A DNA stretch of 64,000 nt from a virus (IMGVR_UViG_3300036857_000619:60824-124823); one strand, 5' to 3'. Positions 9,876 through 18,631 are shown, numbered from the stretch's first letter. Numbers and translations are program-made. Notes: generated by a model from the letters alone, not told the origin.

Positions 9876-10462
9876 GGGGGGTTCTGGGACTCGCCTCCGC
9901 CCTCACTACCTTCTTCGGCCTGGCCCTCGCCTTCGTCCTGGGCGTTCTCGGCCCGTGGCGGCCGCAGATAGCCCAGCTCGGTGATCACCATCACCCGCGC
10001 CTGCGGACTCAGCAGGTCCGCCTCGTGCTCCTCGAGTCCGGGAATCAGCGCGCACAGCGCCCGCGTCACGTAGCGCTGCCACTCCACCTCGCTCGAGCGC
10101 AGCTCGGGCTCCTCCTGGAGCTCGCGCACGACGGCGGCCAGCCCGCGCGCCGCGGAGACGATCGCCTCGGGCTCGTCGGACTGGTCCACGACATCCGCCA
10201 GCGTCTCCGCCGCGTCCCACAGCGTGCTGGGGATCGCGACGTTGGGATTGATCGGCTCGCGTGCGCTCAGCCAGCGATTGCGGGCGTCGTCGAGCTCGGC
10301 CGCGACGCTGGACGGGTAGCGGCCATTGGTCGTGACCCAGGCGAACAGCGTCTTGCCGTTGATCTCGATCGGGCGGCGCTCCTCGACCGTGTCGCCGAGT
10401 TTGAGGACGTCGAACTGCTTGGCGTGGCCATTGGCACGCGCCAGGGTTGGAATGCCCTGCAT
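9806..10462 (-). CDS. Tail assembly chaperone gpG-like
   Basis: A 218-residue protein between the major tail protein and the tape measure, the position of gpG. The first 165 residues look folded and mixed alpha/beta; the last 45 are acidic, Gly/Glu/Pro-rich. The frame ends at a TAG at 9806, 22 codons past the C CCC CCG slippery site that leads into the gpT frame. The expected role is to coat the tape measure during tail assembly and to be absent from the virion. Assignment rests on gene order and on the frameshift architecture, not on direct family recognition. Confidence 0.8.
   Translation of the reverse strand: MQGIPTLARANGHAKQFDVLKLGDTVEERRPIEINGKTLFAWVTTNGRYPSSVAAELDDARNRWLSAREPINPNVAIPSTLWDAAETLADVVDQSDEPEAIVSAARGLAAVVRELQEEPELRSSEVEWQRYVTRALCALIPGLEEHEADLLSPQARVMVITELGYLRPPRAENAQDEGEGQAEEGSEGGGESQNPPEMGSIQSSIGAEPEPDSAATTE
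9875..9881 (-). promoter_or_regulatory. Programmed -1 ribosomal frameshift site
   Basis: On the minus strand the gpG codons AAC CCC CCG form the heptamer C CCC CCG, a valid X XXY YYZ slippery sequence. Slipping back one base moves ribosomes from gpG (codon 196 of 218) into the gpT frame, which is open here. Frame arithmetic and the lack of a gpT start codon both support use of the site. Position in the overlap is typical for tail chaperones. Confidence 0.75.
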
Positions 10463-10475
10463 GGCTGGAACCAGC

Positions 10476-11042
10476 TCAGGTCAGGTCGCGGAACCAGATG
10501 ATCCGCGGTGGCGCGGCACTGGTGTCCGGCACGATGGCGTGGTTGAAGCTGATCTGGGCCGCGTCGTTGACGACGAAGTCGAGCGTCACGTCGCCAGTGG
10601 CAAAGCCCTTCCAGCCCACGACCCGGACGGGCTTGTTGTCGCCCGGATTCAGGATGTCGTAGCCGGTGGTGATGTACTGGTCAATGATCGTGCCCGAGAT
10701 CTGCAGCTCGTCATGACCTGCCACGGTGGTCGGCGTGCCCTGGCCCGTGCCTTCAGCCAGGTTGGCCATGTTGATCTGTGCCAGGCGGCACTCCATCGTG
10801 ATGTCGCGCGAGGTCGGGATACGCAGCACCGGGTCGACTTGCTGATCGACCAGGATGTCCTGGCGTTGGACGGCCAGCCGCACGTGCAGCCCGCCACTGG
10901 TGAAGCCCTTGTCCACCCACGTGCCACCCCAGGTCTGGCCCCACGGGATCGCGTCAGCTGGGAACGCGTTGGACGGCTGCCATGGCTCGGTGTAGACAAT
11001 CAGGTTCCTACCGGCCACTACCTGTGTTTGATCGCCCGGCAT
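10476..11042 (-). CDS. Major tail (tube) protein
   Basis: A 188-residue beta-rich protein located immediately before the chaperone genes, the usual site of the tail tube subunit. Motifs include RPIPTS-like and ISGTIIDQYITTGYDI segments and a WKGFATGDVTLDF stretch typical of tube-protein beta strands. It has its own 142-bp upstream gap, suggesting a separate promoter or strong ribosome loading, which fits a high-copy structural protein. Start ATG at 11042. An alternative would be a minor tail protein, but size and position favour the tube. Confidence 0.75.
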   Translation of the reverse strand: MPGDQTQVVAGRNLIVYTEPWQPSNAFPADAIPWGQTWGGTWVDKGFTSGGLHVRLAVQRQDILVDQQVDPVLRIPTSRDITMECRLAQINMANLAEGTGQGTPTTVAGHDELQISGTIIDQYITTGYDILNPGDNKPVRVVGWKGFATGDVTLDFVVNDAAQISFNHAIVPDTSAAPPRIIWFRDLT

Positions 11043-11184
11043 CGCTGCATACCCCCTCGGCGGAGGAACGGCTCACAGCTCCGCGAGCTCGGTGCCCGAG
11101 GTGTGAGCGCTCTTCGGTTTGCAGCTCTTGGCGGGCAGCGTACGCAGTCCGCTGCCGCGAAGCGACCGGCAGGCCGGCAGTCGT

Positions 11185-11886
11185 TCAGGAGCTGGGCGGG
11201 ATTTCCGTCGCCTCTGGATCCGCGGCGGGCTCCTCGGTTTCAGCCGGTGCGGGCTCGCCGAAGTCAGGCAGTGGCTCGAGGTCGGACTCGTCGGCGGCTG
11301 GCTCCTGATCAAGCGGCTCGGGCGGCTCGGGCGGTGGCTCGGGATCGGGGACAGCCACGGCCACCACGTCCTCGGGCTCACTGGTCACGGCCAGCTCGGC
11401 CGCTGCTGGCACGGCGACGGCCACCACGCCCTCGCCGGCGACCAGCGGCGGCGGCGGGTCGACGATGTTGGCGGTCACCGCGCTGCCGCTGGTGGAGGTC
11501 GTCCAGGACTCCTGGGGCGCGGCGCCGTGCACGACCACCCCAGGCGCGAGCTCCGGCCCAGGCGCGGGTGGTGGTTCGGGTGCGACCCAGTTCGCCTGCG
11601 GGGCCGGGCCGTTCAGGATGACGCCCGGCGTGGAGCCCTCTGGCTCGCCGGTCCGCGTTGCCGTGTGCGGCACGCGACGCTGGGTCATGGCCGCCGGCTC
11701 CATGTACGGCGTGCCATAGGGGTAGACGTTGGGGATCTCGAAGCTGTGGCCGAGCGGCACCATCACCTGCGCCTCGGGTTCGCTCATGCCAGGGATCAGG
11801 TCGCCCACGTTGTAGAAGACGCCGCTGCCCGGCGGATACTCGAGCTGGCTGACGCCCGGCGCTCCGAGCCAGTAGACCGTGGCCAT
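11185..11886 (-). CDS. Virion-associated protein with Pro/Glu-rich disordered tail
   Basis: 233 residues. The N-terminal 65 residues look folded (YWLGAPGVSQLEYPPGSG, then HSFEIPNVYPYG). The remainder is low-complexity, acidic and Pro/Ala/Val-rich, with two internal repeats (TPGVILNGPAPQANW and APGVVVHGAAPQESW). A strong Shine-Dalgarno AGGAGGT precedes the ATG at 11886. It lies just upstream of the major tail protein. Function unknown; a head or tail decoration protein with a flexible tail is plausible from the layout and strong translation signal. Confidence 0.7.
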   Translation of the reverse strand: MATVYWLGAPGVSQLEYPPGSGVFYNVGDLIPGMSEPEAQVMVPLGHSFEIPNVYPYGTPYMEPAAMTQRRVPHTATRTGEPEGSTPGVILNGPAPQANWVAPEPPPAPGPELAPGVVVHGAAPQESWTTSTSGSAVTANIVDPPPPLVAGEGVVAVAVPAAAELAVTSEPEDVVAVAVPDPEPPPEPPEPLDQEPAADESDLEPLPDFGEPAPAETEEPAADPEATEIPPSS

Positions 11887-12000
11887 TATCAGTGACCTCC
11901 TGTCAGGAACTGCGCGTCAGTGCGACATGACACGCGCGCTGTGCAATCTCGCCGCGCGGCGAATTTCCGAATGGTCCAACCAATACTGGTCATGTCAGCG

Positions 12001-12522
12001 TCACTGCAGGCGCACCGGCACCGGCGGCCGACGGCTGTTGATCTCCGCCATTAACTGCTCGGCGCGCGCCTTGCTGATCGGCTCCAGGACGCCGATCGCG
12101 ATGGCGATGATGTCCACGCCGGGCTCGTTCGGACGCAGCGCCTGGGCGGTCAGCGGGTGGCCGGCGGCCAGGTGCGGCGCCCAGTCCAGCAGGCGGTGGC
12201 GCAGCGTGCTGTCGCCGCGGACCTGCGCGTAGCCCCACAGCGCGCCCTCAAGCCCGCGGAATGGGCGGTACACGCCCATATACGTCAGGTACTCGTGCAG
12301 CCCGTTGCAGTTGTGCAGCTCGGGCACCGAGCAGCGATAGCGCTCGCCGGTCATGCCGTCGCGATTGCGGACCAGGAAATACTGGCTGTCGCGCAGGCGG
12401 CGGTACGCGGTCAGGTGTTCGGGCAGCAGCAGGTCGGGCACGCGCAGATGGCTCAGCCCGCGCTCGCGCATGAACCGCGTCAGTTGCTCGGTGTCGAGCC
12501 AGTTTTCGCCCGCCTGGCTCAC
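12001..12522 (-). CDS. Hypothetical protein in head-tail joining cluster
   Basis: 173 residues, starting at a GTG (12522) that overlaps the upstream stop as GTGA; upstream codons of the same frame run antisense-like through the neighbour and are excluded. It is mostly helical with one Cys/His patch (RCSVPELHNCNGLHEY). No family recognised. Its place after two tail-completion-type genes suggests a neck or terminator role, but this is inference. Confidence 0.65.
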   Translation of the reverse strand: MSQAGENWLDTEQLTRFMRERGLSHLRVPDLLLPEHLTAYRRLRDSQYFLVRNRDGMTGERYRCSVPELHNCNGLHEYLTYMGVYRPFRGLEGALWGYAQVRGDSTLRHRLLDWAPHLAAGHPLTAQALRPNEPGVDIIAIAIGVLEPISKARAEQLMAEINSRRPPVPVRLQ

Positions 12523-12986
12523 GCGGCCACCGGTAGCCGCGCGTGCTGGACCAGGTAGCTCATCAACGCCCGGTCCCAGTCCGTGCCTGGCTCGGGCAGC
12601 GTGAGCGGCTCGCTGGTCTGGGGCAGGATGGTGTAGACGATCAGCCCCGCGGCGTGGAAACCCATCGGGGTGCCGCTGCTGGCCGGCGGGCACAGCGCCG
12701 GCTCGGCTGTCCGCCACAGCAGGCGCGCGGTGCGGCGCCGCACGTTCGGCGAGGGCCCCGAGCCGTAGAAGTGCAGGTCGACGCGGCCCCAGCGCCGCTC
12801 GTCGTAGGCCGACGGCGGCAGCCCGCCCACGGCGCGCACGATGATCGCGTACGTCGGCATCGGCCAGGCGCGGCGGCCCTCTGGGAACGCGGCCGAAATC
12901 CGATCGCCGCACAGCGCCACGACCTCGGGACTCGAGCGGAGGCGCTGGATGATCGCTGCCGGCAGGTCGCCGAGCACGACCGCCAT
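12519..12986 (-). CDS. Tail terminator / completion protein, DUF3168-like
   Basis: 155 residues with an N-terminal helical segment (AAIIQRLRSSPEVVALCGDRI) followed by a beta segment containing PMPTYAIIV and RVDLHFYG. This is the layout of DUF3168/tail-terminator proteins such as lambda gpU relatives, which cap the tail tube and join it to the head. The ATG at 12986 overlaps the upstream stop as TGATG, and its own stop overlaps the next start as GTGA. Family level is inferred from pattern and gene order. Confidence 0.65.
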   Translation of the reverse strand: MAVVLGDLPAAIIQRLRSSPEVVALCGDRISAAFPEGRRAWPMPTYAIIVRAVGGLPPSAYDERRWGRVDLHFYGSGPSPNVRRRTARLLWRTAEPALCPPASSGTPMGFHAAGLIVYTILPQTSEPLTLPEPGTDWDRALMSYLVQHARLPVAA

Positions 12987-13444
12987 CAGTCGCTGCGGCC
13001 TTTCAGCTCCTGGGCCAGGTACGTGCGGATGCGCGGGGCGATGAAGTCCATCGTCTGGCGCAGCGGGAAGTGGCCCTCGTAGTTGCGCGTGCCGAACTCG
13101 TGGTAGATCGCCTCGGGCGCCTGCCCGAGATCCACGCTGCCGGTGAAGCGCACGCGATTGCGAGCGCTGCGCCGCACGAGGAAGCGCCCGGCATCCCTTT
13201 CGTTGCCGGTCATGTACGGGTGCAGCTGCGGCTGCCAGACGACGTCCTCCCAATAGTTGCGCGCGTCGGCGGCGGCTCGCTGCATGGCACGCTCGGTCGC
13301 CTCGTTCATCGTCGCCAGGACCTTGTTGCCGTTCCACACGTAGCGGATCTGGGCGCCGCGAAAGAGGCTCGGCGTGGCGCGCCCGAACACGCTCTTGATG
13401 CCGCTGGGAACCGGACGGCGGCTGCGGAAGCGTCGGAAGGGCAT
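12986..13444 (-). CDS. HK97 gp10-like neck/tail-completion protein
   Basis: 152 residues. The C-terminal part contains IYHEFGTRNYEGHFPLRQ followed by DFIAPRI, the E-F-G-T and proline-capped pattern characteristic of the HK97 gp10 family of head-tail joining proteins. It has a basic, Arg-rich N-terminus. It sits between the head-tail adaptor-like gene and the tail terminator-like gene, the expected order. The ATG at 13444 follows the upstream stop by 11 bases with only a weak ribosome site. Confidence 0.75.
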   Translation of the reverse strand: MPFRRFRSRRPVPSGIKSVFGRATPSLFRGAQIRYVWNGNKVLATMNEATERAMQRAAADARNYWEDVVWQPQLHPYMTGNERDAGRFLVRRSARNRVRFTGSVDLGQAPEAIYHEFGTRNYEGHFPLRQTMDFIAPRIRTYLAQELKGRSD

Positions 13445-13455
13445 GCGGTCTATCT

Positions 13456-13923
13456 CTATCCAGGCTCGTGCGGGGTGGTCGTCTCGCGCAGCAGCCAGCT
13501 CTGGTACACGCGTGGGCCGCCAGGCGCGATATCGGCGGGCTCTTCGGCCACGCCGCGCTTGACGTAGATGTGGCCCTCGCTGTCGCGCACGTCGTGCACC
13601 TCGTCACCGGCCTGCAGCGGATCGCCATAGGCGACGAACAGGATCGGTCGATCGACGAGCTCGGTGCCGTGGTCGGTGCGCACCAGGCGCGTGCTGGTCT
13701 GGTTGCCAGCCGCCTCGTACAGGCATGGCTGGTTCGGCACGGGCGTGCCGTAGGTCATCTCCGGCTGGTTGTAGTCGTCGAGCCCGTCAGGATCCTCCGG
13801 GACCTGGCCGCTGTCGAGGACGTCGACCACCGGCACGCGCGTGTAGCGATGACGCAGGTAGCGCGTGATGCGGTGACGGGCGAAGGTGTTCCTGGGGAAC
13901 ACCGGACGATTGTCCCGCCACAC
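13456..13923 (-). CDS. Head-tail adaptor-like protein (start uncertain)
   Basis: About 155 residues if started at the GTG at 13923; the frame is open further up to 14061, but that part overlaps the HTH gene and reads as shadow. The protein has beta-rich motifs (TRLVRTDHGTELVD, QAGDEVHDVRDSEGHIYVKRGV) typical of small head-closure proteins. The assignment is by position before the gp10-like and terminator-like genes. A TTG six codons upstream of the GTG is another possible start. Confidence 0.6.
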   Translation of the reverse strand: MWRDNRPVFPRNTFARHRITRYLRHRYTRVPVVDVLDSGQVPEDPDGLDDYNQPEMTYGTPVPNQPCLYEAAGNQTSTRLVRTDHGTELVDRPILFVAYGDPLQAGDEVHDVRDSEGHIYVKRGVAEEPADIAPGGPRVYQSWLLRETTTPHEPG

Positions 13924-14005
13924 TTTCGGAAGCGCCAAGCTCCAGGCCGGCGTCCGCGTGTGGTCCCAGCGGCCGCGGCACCGGCAACTGCCGGTCGCAC
14001 ATGCC

Positions 14006-14413
14006 TCAGTAGGCTGTCTCGGGAACCTGTTCCCGGCGTCGGCCGTGCTCGCGGTGGACACGCTCGAGCTTGAGCGCGGCGACCACGCGCAGCATGGTCA
14101 GCAGCTCGTCCTGCTCCGCCGGCGGCAGCTGGGCCACGTAGCCATTCAGCTCGAGCAGCCGCTCTGGCCAGGCCGTCGCCTCGGGCAACTCGCCCTCGCC
14201 CTGCTCGCCGATCAGCACACTGACGCGACTGCCGAGCGCGACGGCGAGCGCCTGCAGCGTCTGAAGCGTCGGCGATCGCTCGTCGGCCTCGTAACTGGAG
14301 ATGCTCGACTGGGGCTTGTCGATCAGCACGGCGAGCTCGCTCTGCTTGAGCCCACGCTGCTGGCGTAGATACTTGAGTCGCTGGCCGAACGTGCGCGGCC
14401 CGTTGGCGATCAT
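14006..14413 (-). CDS. Cro/CI-type HTH transcriptional regulator
   Basis: 135 residues; residues 8-65 form an XRE helix-turn-helix (FGQRLKYLRQQRGLKQSELA, then PQSSISSYEADERSP and LQALAVALG). The C-terminal 70 residues are helical and may dimerise. Such proteins bind palindromic operators and control lysogeny or early genes. It is unusual to find one inside a morphogenesis operon, here between the fibre cassette and the head-tail joining genes. A perfect inverted repeat ends 5 bp upstream of its ATG at 14413, consistent with autoregulation. Upstream lies a 610-bp non-coding, lower-GC gap. Confidence 0.85.
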   Translation of the reverse strand: MIANGPRTFGQRLKYLRQQRGLKQSELAVLIDKPQSSISSYEADERSPTLQTLQALAVALGSRVSVLIGEQGEGELPEATAWPERLLELNGYVAQLPPAEQDELLTMLRVVAALKLERVHREHGRRREQVPETAY

Positions 14414-14417
14414 ACGA

Positions 14418-14436
14418 ATATCGTCCCAGACGATAT
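14418..14436. promoter_or_regulatory. Inverted repeat, probable operator of the HTH gene
   Basis: ATATCGT cccag ACGATAT is a perfect 7-bp inverted repeat with a 5-base spacer, centred 14 bp upstream of the HTH start codon. The size and position fit a Cro/CI dimer site for autorepression. A partial half-site, AGATATTG, follows about 10 bp further upstream. Confidence 0.6.
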
Positions 14437-14797
14437 CACGTACTCAGATATTGCCTGTGGAACGCCTGGGCGAACGCCGTGGCGCCGCAGATGACAGCCG
14501 CGTGATGTGTCCGAGTTGTACTGAATATGCCTGCTCCTCGGGCTTTTGCGGGTGTCCCGAGAGTCGCTCCAGGGGAACTATCTTCGGTTGTGCGGGATAG
14601 TGGGGGGCGATAAACTCCCCGGTCGCGACACCCTGGTGCGGCCCGTACCCGGACAAGGTCCAAGTCGCGGAGGGCGACGCTGCCGGGCAGCGTTAGGAGC
14701 TACCCGACAGCGCCTTTTCGGGACGGGCGGGCCAACCCAGCGGTCTCAACTACAGACCCCTGTGAACGCCCGTTCCGGAATCGAAGCCTATCAGTCT

Positions 14798-14812
14798 GCA
14801 CACTAAGTGTGC
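14798..14812. promoter_or_regulatory. Inverted repeat GCACACT a AGTGTGC
   Basis: Perfect 7-bp arms around one base, with flanking AGTC and GACT that extend the symmetry with a one-base bulge. No T-run follows on either strand, so a protein-binding site is more likely than a terminator. Confidence 0.45.
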
Positions 14813-14891
14813 GACTGAGAATGGTGCCGGAGTTCGCACCGTTTTCCTCACGAATCGACCACAGTCAGGTTTCGGGCGTCGTGAGTAATAG

Positions 14892-14906
14892 AACAGAATT
14901 TCTGTT
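14892..14906. promoter_or_regulatory. Inverted repeat AACAGAA t TTCTGTT followed by T-run
   Basis: Perfect 7-bp arms with a one-base centre; on the plus strand it continues into TTT. The stem is AT-rich and the loop too small for a good terminator, so an operator is more likely. AACAGAAATT recurs 50 bp downstream, at about 14958, as a further half-site. Confidence 0.35.
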
Positions 14907-15011
14907 TTTACTCTCATTTTCTGCCAAGGCGCTGCTCCTAAAGAGGCCGGCCTTCTTAACAGAAATTCCCTCCAAGAACTCTTTGAAAAAACGGGGCTAA
15001 ACCATGCCGGA

Positions 15012-15025
15012 AGAACGTATGTTCT
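15012..15025. promoter_or_regulatory. SOS/LexA-like box (GAAC-N4-GTTC)
   Basis: AGAACGTATGTTCT matches the GAAC-N4-GTTC core recognised by LexA/DinR in many Gram-positive and actinobacterial hosts. It overlaps the stop codon of the upstream structural gene and lies at the head of the regulatory gap. SOS control of the gap's transcript is an inference. Chance occurrence cannot be excluded. Confidence 0.35.
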
Positions 15026-15425
15026 AGCTGGAGCGCGTCACGTCGGCGCGGAAGGTGAGCGTCCCGGAGGCCACCGTCCACACCTCGCCCGTCGGTTCCC
15101 GCCACTGCACGTCGATCTGCACCGGCGAGTCCAGCGGCGGCAGCACGGCGCTCGCCGCGGGCGTGAGCTGCACCCTCAGCACGCCTGGGCTCGGGTTGGT
15201 GATCACGCCCTGGTCGCTGCCAAGCTGCGTCACCTGGAACAGCGCTTCCGTGTCGTCGACGGCGTTCCGCCACCACTTGCCGGTGCACCACCACTGGCCC
15301 TCGCTGAGATCGGCGAGCGCGCCCTGGCGCGCCACGGTGATCTCGAAGACGACCGTGTCGCCGCGAAAACACGCGTCGTCGATCTCGGCGATCTCGGGCG
15401 GCAGCGCGTAGCCGGATCCAGTCAT
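15024..15425 (-). CDS. BppU-like / fibre-associated beta protein
   Basis: 133 residues with the layout of a common small phage protein: an opening RGDTVVFEITVARQG strand pair, GQWWCTGKWWRNAVDDTEALFQV, then PGVLRVQLTPA and a final TGEVWTVASGTLTFRADVTRS. Such domains (BppU N-terminal/Ig-like) accompany fibres or host-binding proteins. It is the last gene of the fibre cassette; its ATG overlaps the upstream stop as ATGA. Assignment is from pattern only. Confidence 0.6.
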   Translation of the reverse strand: MTGSGYALPPEIAEIDDACFRGDTVVFEITVARQGALADLSEGQWWCTGKWWRNAVDDTEALFQVTQLGSDQGVITNPSPGVLRVQLTPAASAVLPPLDSPVQIDVQWREPTGEVWTVASGTLTFRADVTRSS

Positions 15426-15595
15426 CGGACCGGGATCTGCGAAACCGTCGTCGTCGGTCCCAATCGGCGGTAGGTCGAGACCGGCTGGCCCGCGGTTGGG
15501 CCAGGGCCTGGACCAGGTCCGACGCTCAGCTGCATCGGGCTGGCTGGCACGACCGCGCCGAGCTGTGTGAGCGGCGTGCCCAGGATGGACGTCAT
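15422..15595 (-). CDS. 57-aa Gly/Pro-rich small protein
   Basis: A short gene fitted between the fibre and the BppU-like gene, with stop/start overlaps on both sides (TGATG at 15595, ATGA at 15425). It has a short hydrophobic start and a GPGPGPGP run in the middle. The exact junctions argue that it is translated. Function unknown; perhaps a linker or chaperone for the fibre. Confidence 0.55.
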   Translation of the reverse strand: MTSILGTPLTQLGAVVPASPMQLSVGPGPGPGPTAGQPVSTYRRLGPTTTVSQIPVR

Positions 15596-18069
15596 CAGCC
15601 GGTCTGCTCGACGAGGAGGTGGCGCAGCGTAGTGACGCCAGTCATCGTTCCACCACTCGTGTTCCATCGGCCGCGAATGGTGTGTGACCCGGCTGCCACG
15701 TCGGTCCAGATGGCAAAGATGGTCGCGGCTGTACGGCCGTTGGTGGATGGCATGCGCGTGCTGATCTGACCCTTCTCGGCTGTTGCGTCCAACTGCAACG
15801 CGATATTCAGATCGTTGGACAGCGTTGAGTGGCTGAGCGTGATACTCAGCCACGCGACCAGGGTGCACGTCGCGGCGGGATTGACCGTGACGGTCATGTC
15901 CGGAATGTCGGCATAGGTCGCGGAGGTGGTCGATGGCCCTGATTGCACGCCTTCGGCAGAGCCGACGATGCGTACGCCAATCGACCCTTGCGGTCCTTGC
16001 AGTCCCTGCGGGCCGGCCGGACCCTGAATGCCCTGCGGCCCCTGCGCCCCGGCCGTCCCGGCCGCGCCCTGCGGTCCCGTGTCGCCTTTGGCACCCGCGA
16101 TGCCTACATCCCCCTTCGGCCCCTGCGGTCCCTGGAGGCCATCCGCGCCGGCTGGGCCCTGTGCCCCCTGCGGCCCCTGCGCGCCGCTGGCGCCCACATC
16201 CCCCTTTGGGCCCTGCGCACCCGCCGGGCCGACGTCGCCTTGCGGACCTGGCGGACCCGCCGGACCCTGCGCGCCGATCGGCCCCGCTGGACCCTGTGGC
16301 CCGGCCACACCCGTCGCCCCATCCACGCCCGGCGCACCGACCGGGCCACTCGCTCCGACCCCGCCCACCGGCCCCCGAATGTTGGTCGAGGTCTGATTCC
16401 AGCCCGACGGTCCCGTCTCCGGGTTGTCGAACGACCAGAGCTGACCGTCGTCCTGGACGTACATGTCGCCAGGTCGCCCCAGCGTGGGCAGTGGCGCGCC
16501 ACTGCCCGTGTACCACTGCGGAACGGGCGAGCCCTCGGCCAGGATGCTCAGGATGGCGTCCGCGCCGCTGTTGGGCGAGGCCCCAAGCCCGTCGAGGACG
16601 CTGACGGTGTACTCGAAGTAGGTGCCCTGATCCACGGGCGGCTGCATCACTTCGTACTTGACCCAGCGCGTCGAGTCGGTCTTCTGCTGCAAGCGGATGT
16701 TGTCGCCGACCTCGACCGCGCGCAGCTCGGCGCTGAGATCGACGTTGCTCACGTTGTTGTCGTCGACCCAGAGCTTCGTCGCACTCAACCAGTCGACCGT
16801 GTCCGTGCGCACCTGCATGTTGTTGGGCGGAGTGGTGTTCTGGCTGTTCCAGGTCCACGTGCTGGTGTAGATCGCGTTCGCGTCGCCCGGTGGCCCCTGC
16901 TGGCCTTGCGGCCCGGCCGGGCCGGGGTCGCCCTGCGGCCCAGCGACACCGTCCGCTCCCGTCGGCCCCACCGCGCCTGGTGCACCGGGCGGTCCGATTG
17001 GGCCGGGGTCGCCTTGCGGTCCCTGTTGGCCAACTGGCCCCTGGAGCCCCGCGTCGCCCTTCGGTCCAGCCACGCCAGCAGCACCCTCTGGGCCAGCCGG
17101 GCCAACCGCTCCAGGCGGACCCTCTGGGCCGGCCGGACCTTCGGCGCCTTGCGGTCCAGCTGGGCCCTGCGGGCCGGGCGCGCCTGGCTGACCCGCCGAC
17201 ACGAACAGGTCCCAGTGGTTGGGATCGTCCTCCGGCTCGGCCGGCGCCGGCGCGGCAACGTCCATGATGCACACGTAGGCGCACCCGTTGTCGCAGGTCG
17301 CGATGTCGTTGACCGCATAGCTCGTGTTGGCGTCCCACAGCCCACGCCAGACGCGCTCTGGTCCGACCGGCCCCATCGGTCCGGGTGGGCCCTGAGCGCC
17401 CATGGGCCCTTGCGGGCCCGGCAGCCCCGTCGGTCCGGGCGTCGGCAGCGTGGGCTGGTAATCGGCCGGGATCGCGCCGACGACCAGGCTGACGTTGTCG
17501 AACGAGAAGTCGAACTGGCCCATGCCTGCCAGCACGACCGTGACGCCCACGGGCGGGCCGGCCGGGATCGAGCCCAGCAGCCGCACGATCTGCCAGTCAT
17601 CGGTGCCATCGAGCGGCTGGGGCAGCGTGAAGCCGAACGCGCCGATGACGCCGACGACGGCCTGCACCTGCGCGCCGAGGGGTGCGCTGACCAGGAACGA
17701 CAGCGACACGTCAGTGCCGTTCAGCGCGCACACCGACGGGTCGATCGTCTGCGCCAGCAGATTGGCCGCGGCGCTGGTGCCGTGCAACCTGGCAGCCGAC
17801 GCCGAGCCGGCTGGCGCGGTCGAGGCTTCCTGTTCGACACTGGCGACCTCGCCGTTGGCGTTGGCCATCAGGAACCAGCCGGTGGCGGTCTCCTGGTCGC
17901 TCTGATCGAACGGGCCTGGGCCGAGCGGCCAGTCCTCGAAGCCGCCGTTCTGCAGCAGATTCGGCCGCGGCATGTCGAAGTTGACCGCCTCGTTGGAGAC
18001 GCGTTGCACGGCTGCCGGCTGCGTGCCGGGCACCATGGGTGTCGCGCCGAACGCTTCGATGACCGTCAT
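15595..18069 (-). CDS. Collagen-like tail fibre / receptor-binding protein
   Basis: 824 residues. The first about 180 residues resemble a galactose-binding-like carbohydrate module ([18 protein letters not shown], then ATGWFL). Gly-X-Y collagen repeats follow, interrupted near residue 240-290 by a [15 protein letters not shown]...HWDLF module of the CBM5/12 kind. A second collagen block comes next, then a globular domain with a [20 protein letters not shown] motif, a third collagen block, and a C-terminal 120-residue jelly-roll-like head ending in HLLVEQTG. This is the architecture of trimeric host-binding fibres. The real start is the ATG at 18069, four bases after the upstream stop. The repeats give long open frames on other strands that are not genes. 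Confidence 0.85.
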   Translation of the reverse strand: MTVIEAFGATPMVPGTQPAAVQRVSNEAVNFDMPRPNLLQNGGFEDWPLGPGPFDQSDQETATGWFLMANANGEVASVEQEASTAPAGSASAARLHGTSAAANLLAQTIDPSVCALNGTDVSLSFLVSAPLGAQVQAVVGVIGAFGFTLPQPLDGTDDWQIVRLLGSIPAGPPVGVTVVLAGMGQFDFSFDNVSLVVGAIPADYQPTLPTPGPTGLPGPQGPMGAQGPPGPMGPVGPERVWRGLWDANTSYAVNDIATCDNGCAYVCIMDVAAPAPAEPEDDPNHWDLFVSAGQPGAPGPQGPAGPQGAEGPAGPEGPPGAVGPAGPEGAAGVAGPKGDAGLQGPVGQQGPQGDPGPIGPPGAPGAVGPTGADGVAGPQGDPGPAGPQGQQGPPGDANAIYTSTWTWNSQNTTPPNNMQVRTDTVDWLSATKLWVDDNNVSNVDLSAELRAVEVGDNIRLQQKTDSTRWVKYEVMQPPVDQGTYFEYTVSVLDGLGASPNSGADAILSILAEGSPVPQWYTGSGAPLPTLGRPGDMYVQDDGQLWSFDNPETGPSGWNQTSTNIRGPVGGVGASGPVGAPGVDGATGVAGPQGPAGPIGAQGPAGPPGPQGDVGPAGAQGPKGDVGASGAQGPQGAQGPAGADGLQGPQGPKGDVGIAGAKGDTGPQGAAGTAGAQGPQGIQGPAGPQGLQGPQGSIGVRIVGSAEGVQSGPSTTSATYADIPDMTVTVNPAATCTLVAWLSITLSHSTLSNDLNIALQLDATAEKGQISTRMPSTNGRTAATIFAIWTDVAAGSHTIRGRWNTSGGTMTGVTTLRHLLVEQTG

Positions 18070-18073
18070 GACG

Positions 18074-18619
18074 TCATGGCCCCGTCGTGGCGTAGCTGAT
18101 GACCACCCGCTCGCTGCCGCTGAAGCCCCCCGCAAAGGTGACGGTCTTGTCCGTGACCGAGTAATGACCCGCCGCGCGTGACTGGATCACTCCGTTGCGC
18201 GAGACCATGAACACCGGGTTGGGCGTCATGCTCAGCGTCACCTGGTTGGCCCCACCAGTGGGCAGGAACTCCTCGAGCTGGATGCTGAGCGTGGCGACCT
18301 GCAGCAACGCGCTCAGCCCATCGTGGGTCAGAACCGCCGCGATGCTGGTGCCCGAGGCCCAGGCGCGCGCGGTGCGAACGCCGCGAAACGGCTCGGCCGC
18401 CCGCTCGACGCCGAGCGTGGCGGTGCCCTGCCCGGCCGTGACGCGCAGGACTTCCCAGGGCCCGTTCGTCGCGTCGCTGAACAGCACGGCGCGGTACACG
18501 CCGCTGCCAGGCCACGCTGACGCGTCGGCGGCCTGGATCGGAATCACGGTCGTGCTGGCGTCGATCGCGGCGCTGAGCGTGCTCTGCAGCCCGTTGCCGG
18601 CCAGCACTTCCATCGTCAT
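18074..18619 (-). CDS. Fibre-cassette structural protein
   Basis: 181 residues. The first 110 residues follow a pattern seen in many phage appendage proteins: [20 protein letters not shown], then a [11 protein letters not shown] motif and a [13 protein letters not shown] motif. The last 60 residues contain [10 protein letters not shown] and [15 protein letters not shown], like a fibre tip or attachment strand-rich domain. It precedes the collagen fibre by four bases. It probably connects fibre to virion; this is inference from neighbourhood. Confidence 0.6.
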   Translation of the reverse strand: MTMEVLAGNGLQSTLSAAIDASTTVIPIQAADASAWPGSGVYRAVLFSDATNGPWEVLRVTAGQGTATLGVERAAEPFRGVRTARAWASGTSIAAVLTHDGLSALLQVATLSIQLEEFLPTGGANQVTLSMTPNPVFMVSRNGVIQSRAAGHYSVTDKTVTFAGGFSGSERVVISYATTGP

Positions 18620-18631
18620 GACGCGACCTGA

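Larger units (their letters stand above)
14414..15023. other. 610-bp non-coding regulatory gap, lower GC
   Basis: No convincing gene is seen; the short ORFs in it lack good ribosome sites. The segment from about 14760 to 15025 is clearly more AT-rich than the rest of the window. It contains several inverted repeats, listed separately. The 14560-14720 part is rich in potential stems, for example GGGG/CCCC pairs around 14600-14620 and CGCTGCCGGGCAGCG near 14678-14692. A structured RNA or immunity-type control region is possible. Confidence 0.55.

Noticed and set aside
14809-15000. 63-codon plus-strand ORF in the regulatory gap
   Set aside because: No ribosome site, overlaps inverted repeats, and its AT-rich codons do not match genes of this window.
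15422-18099. Long ORFs on both strands across the fibre gene (638 and 718 codons)
   Set aside because: Collagen repeats leave all frames open; only the 824-residue frame shows domain structure and coupled start.
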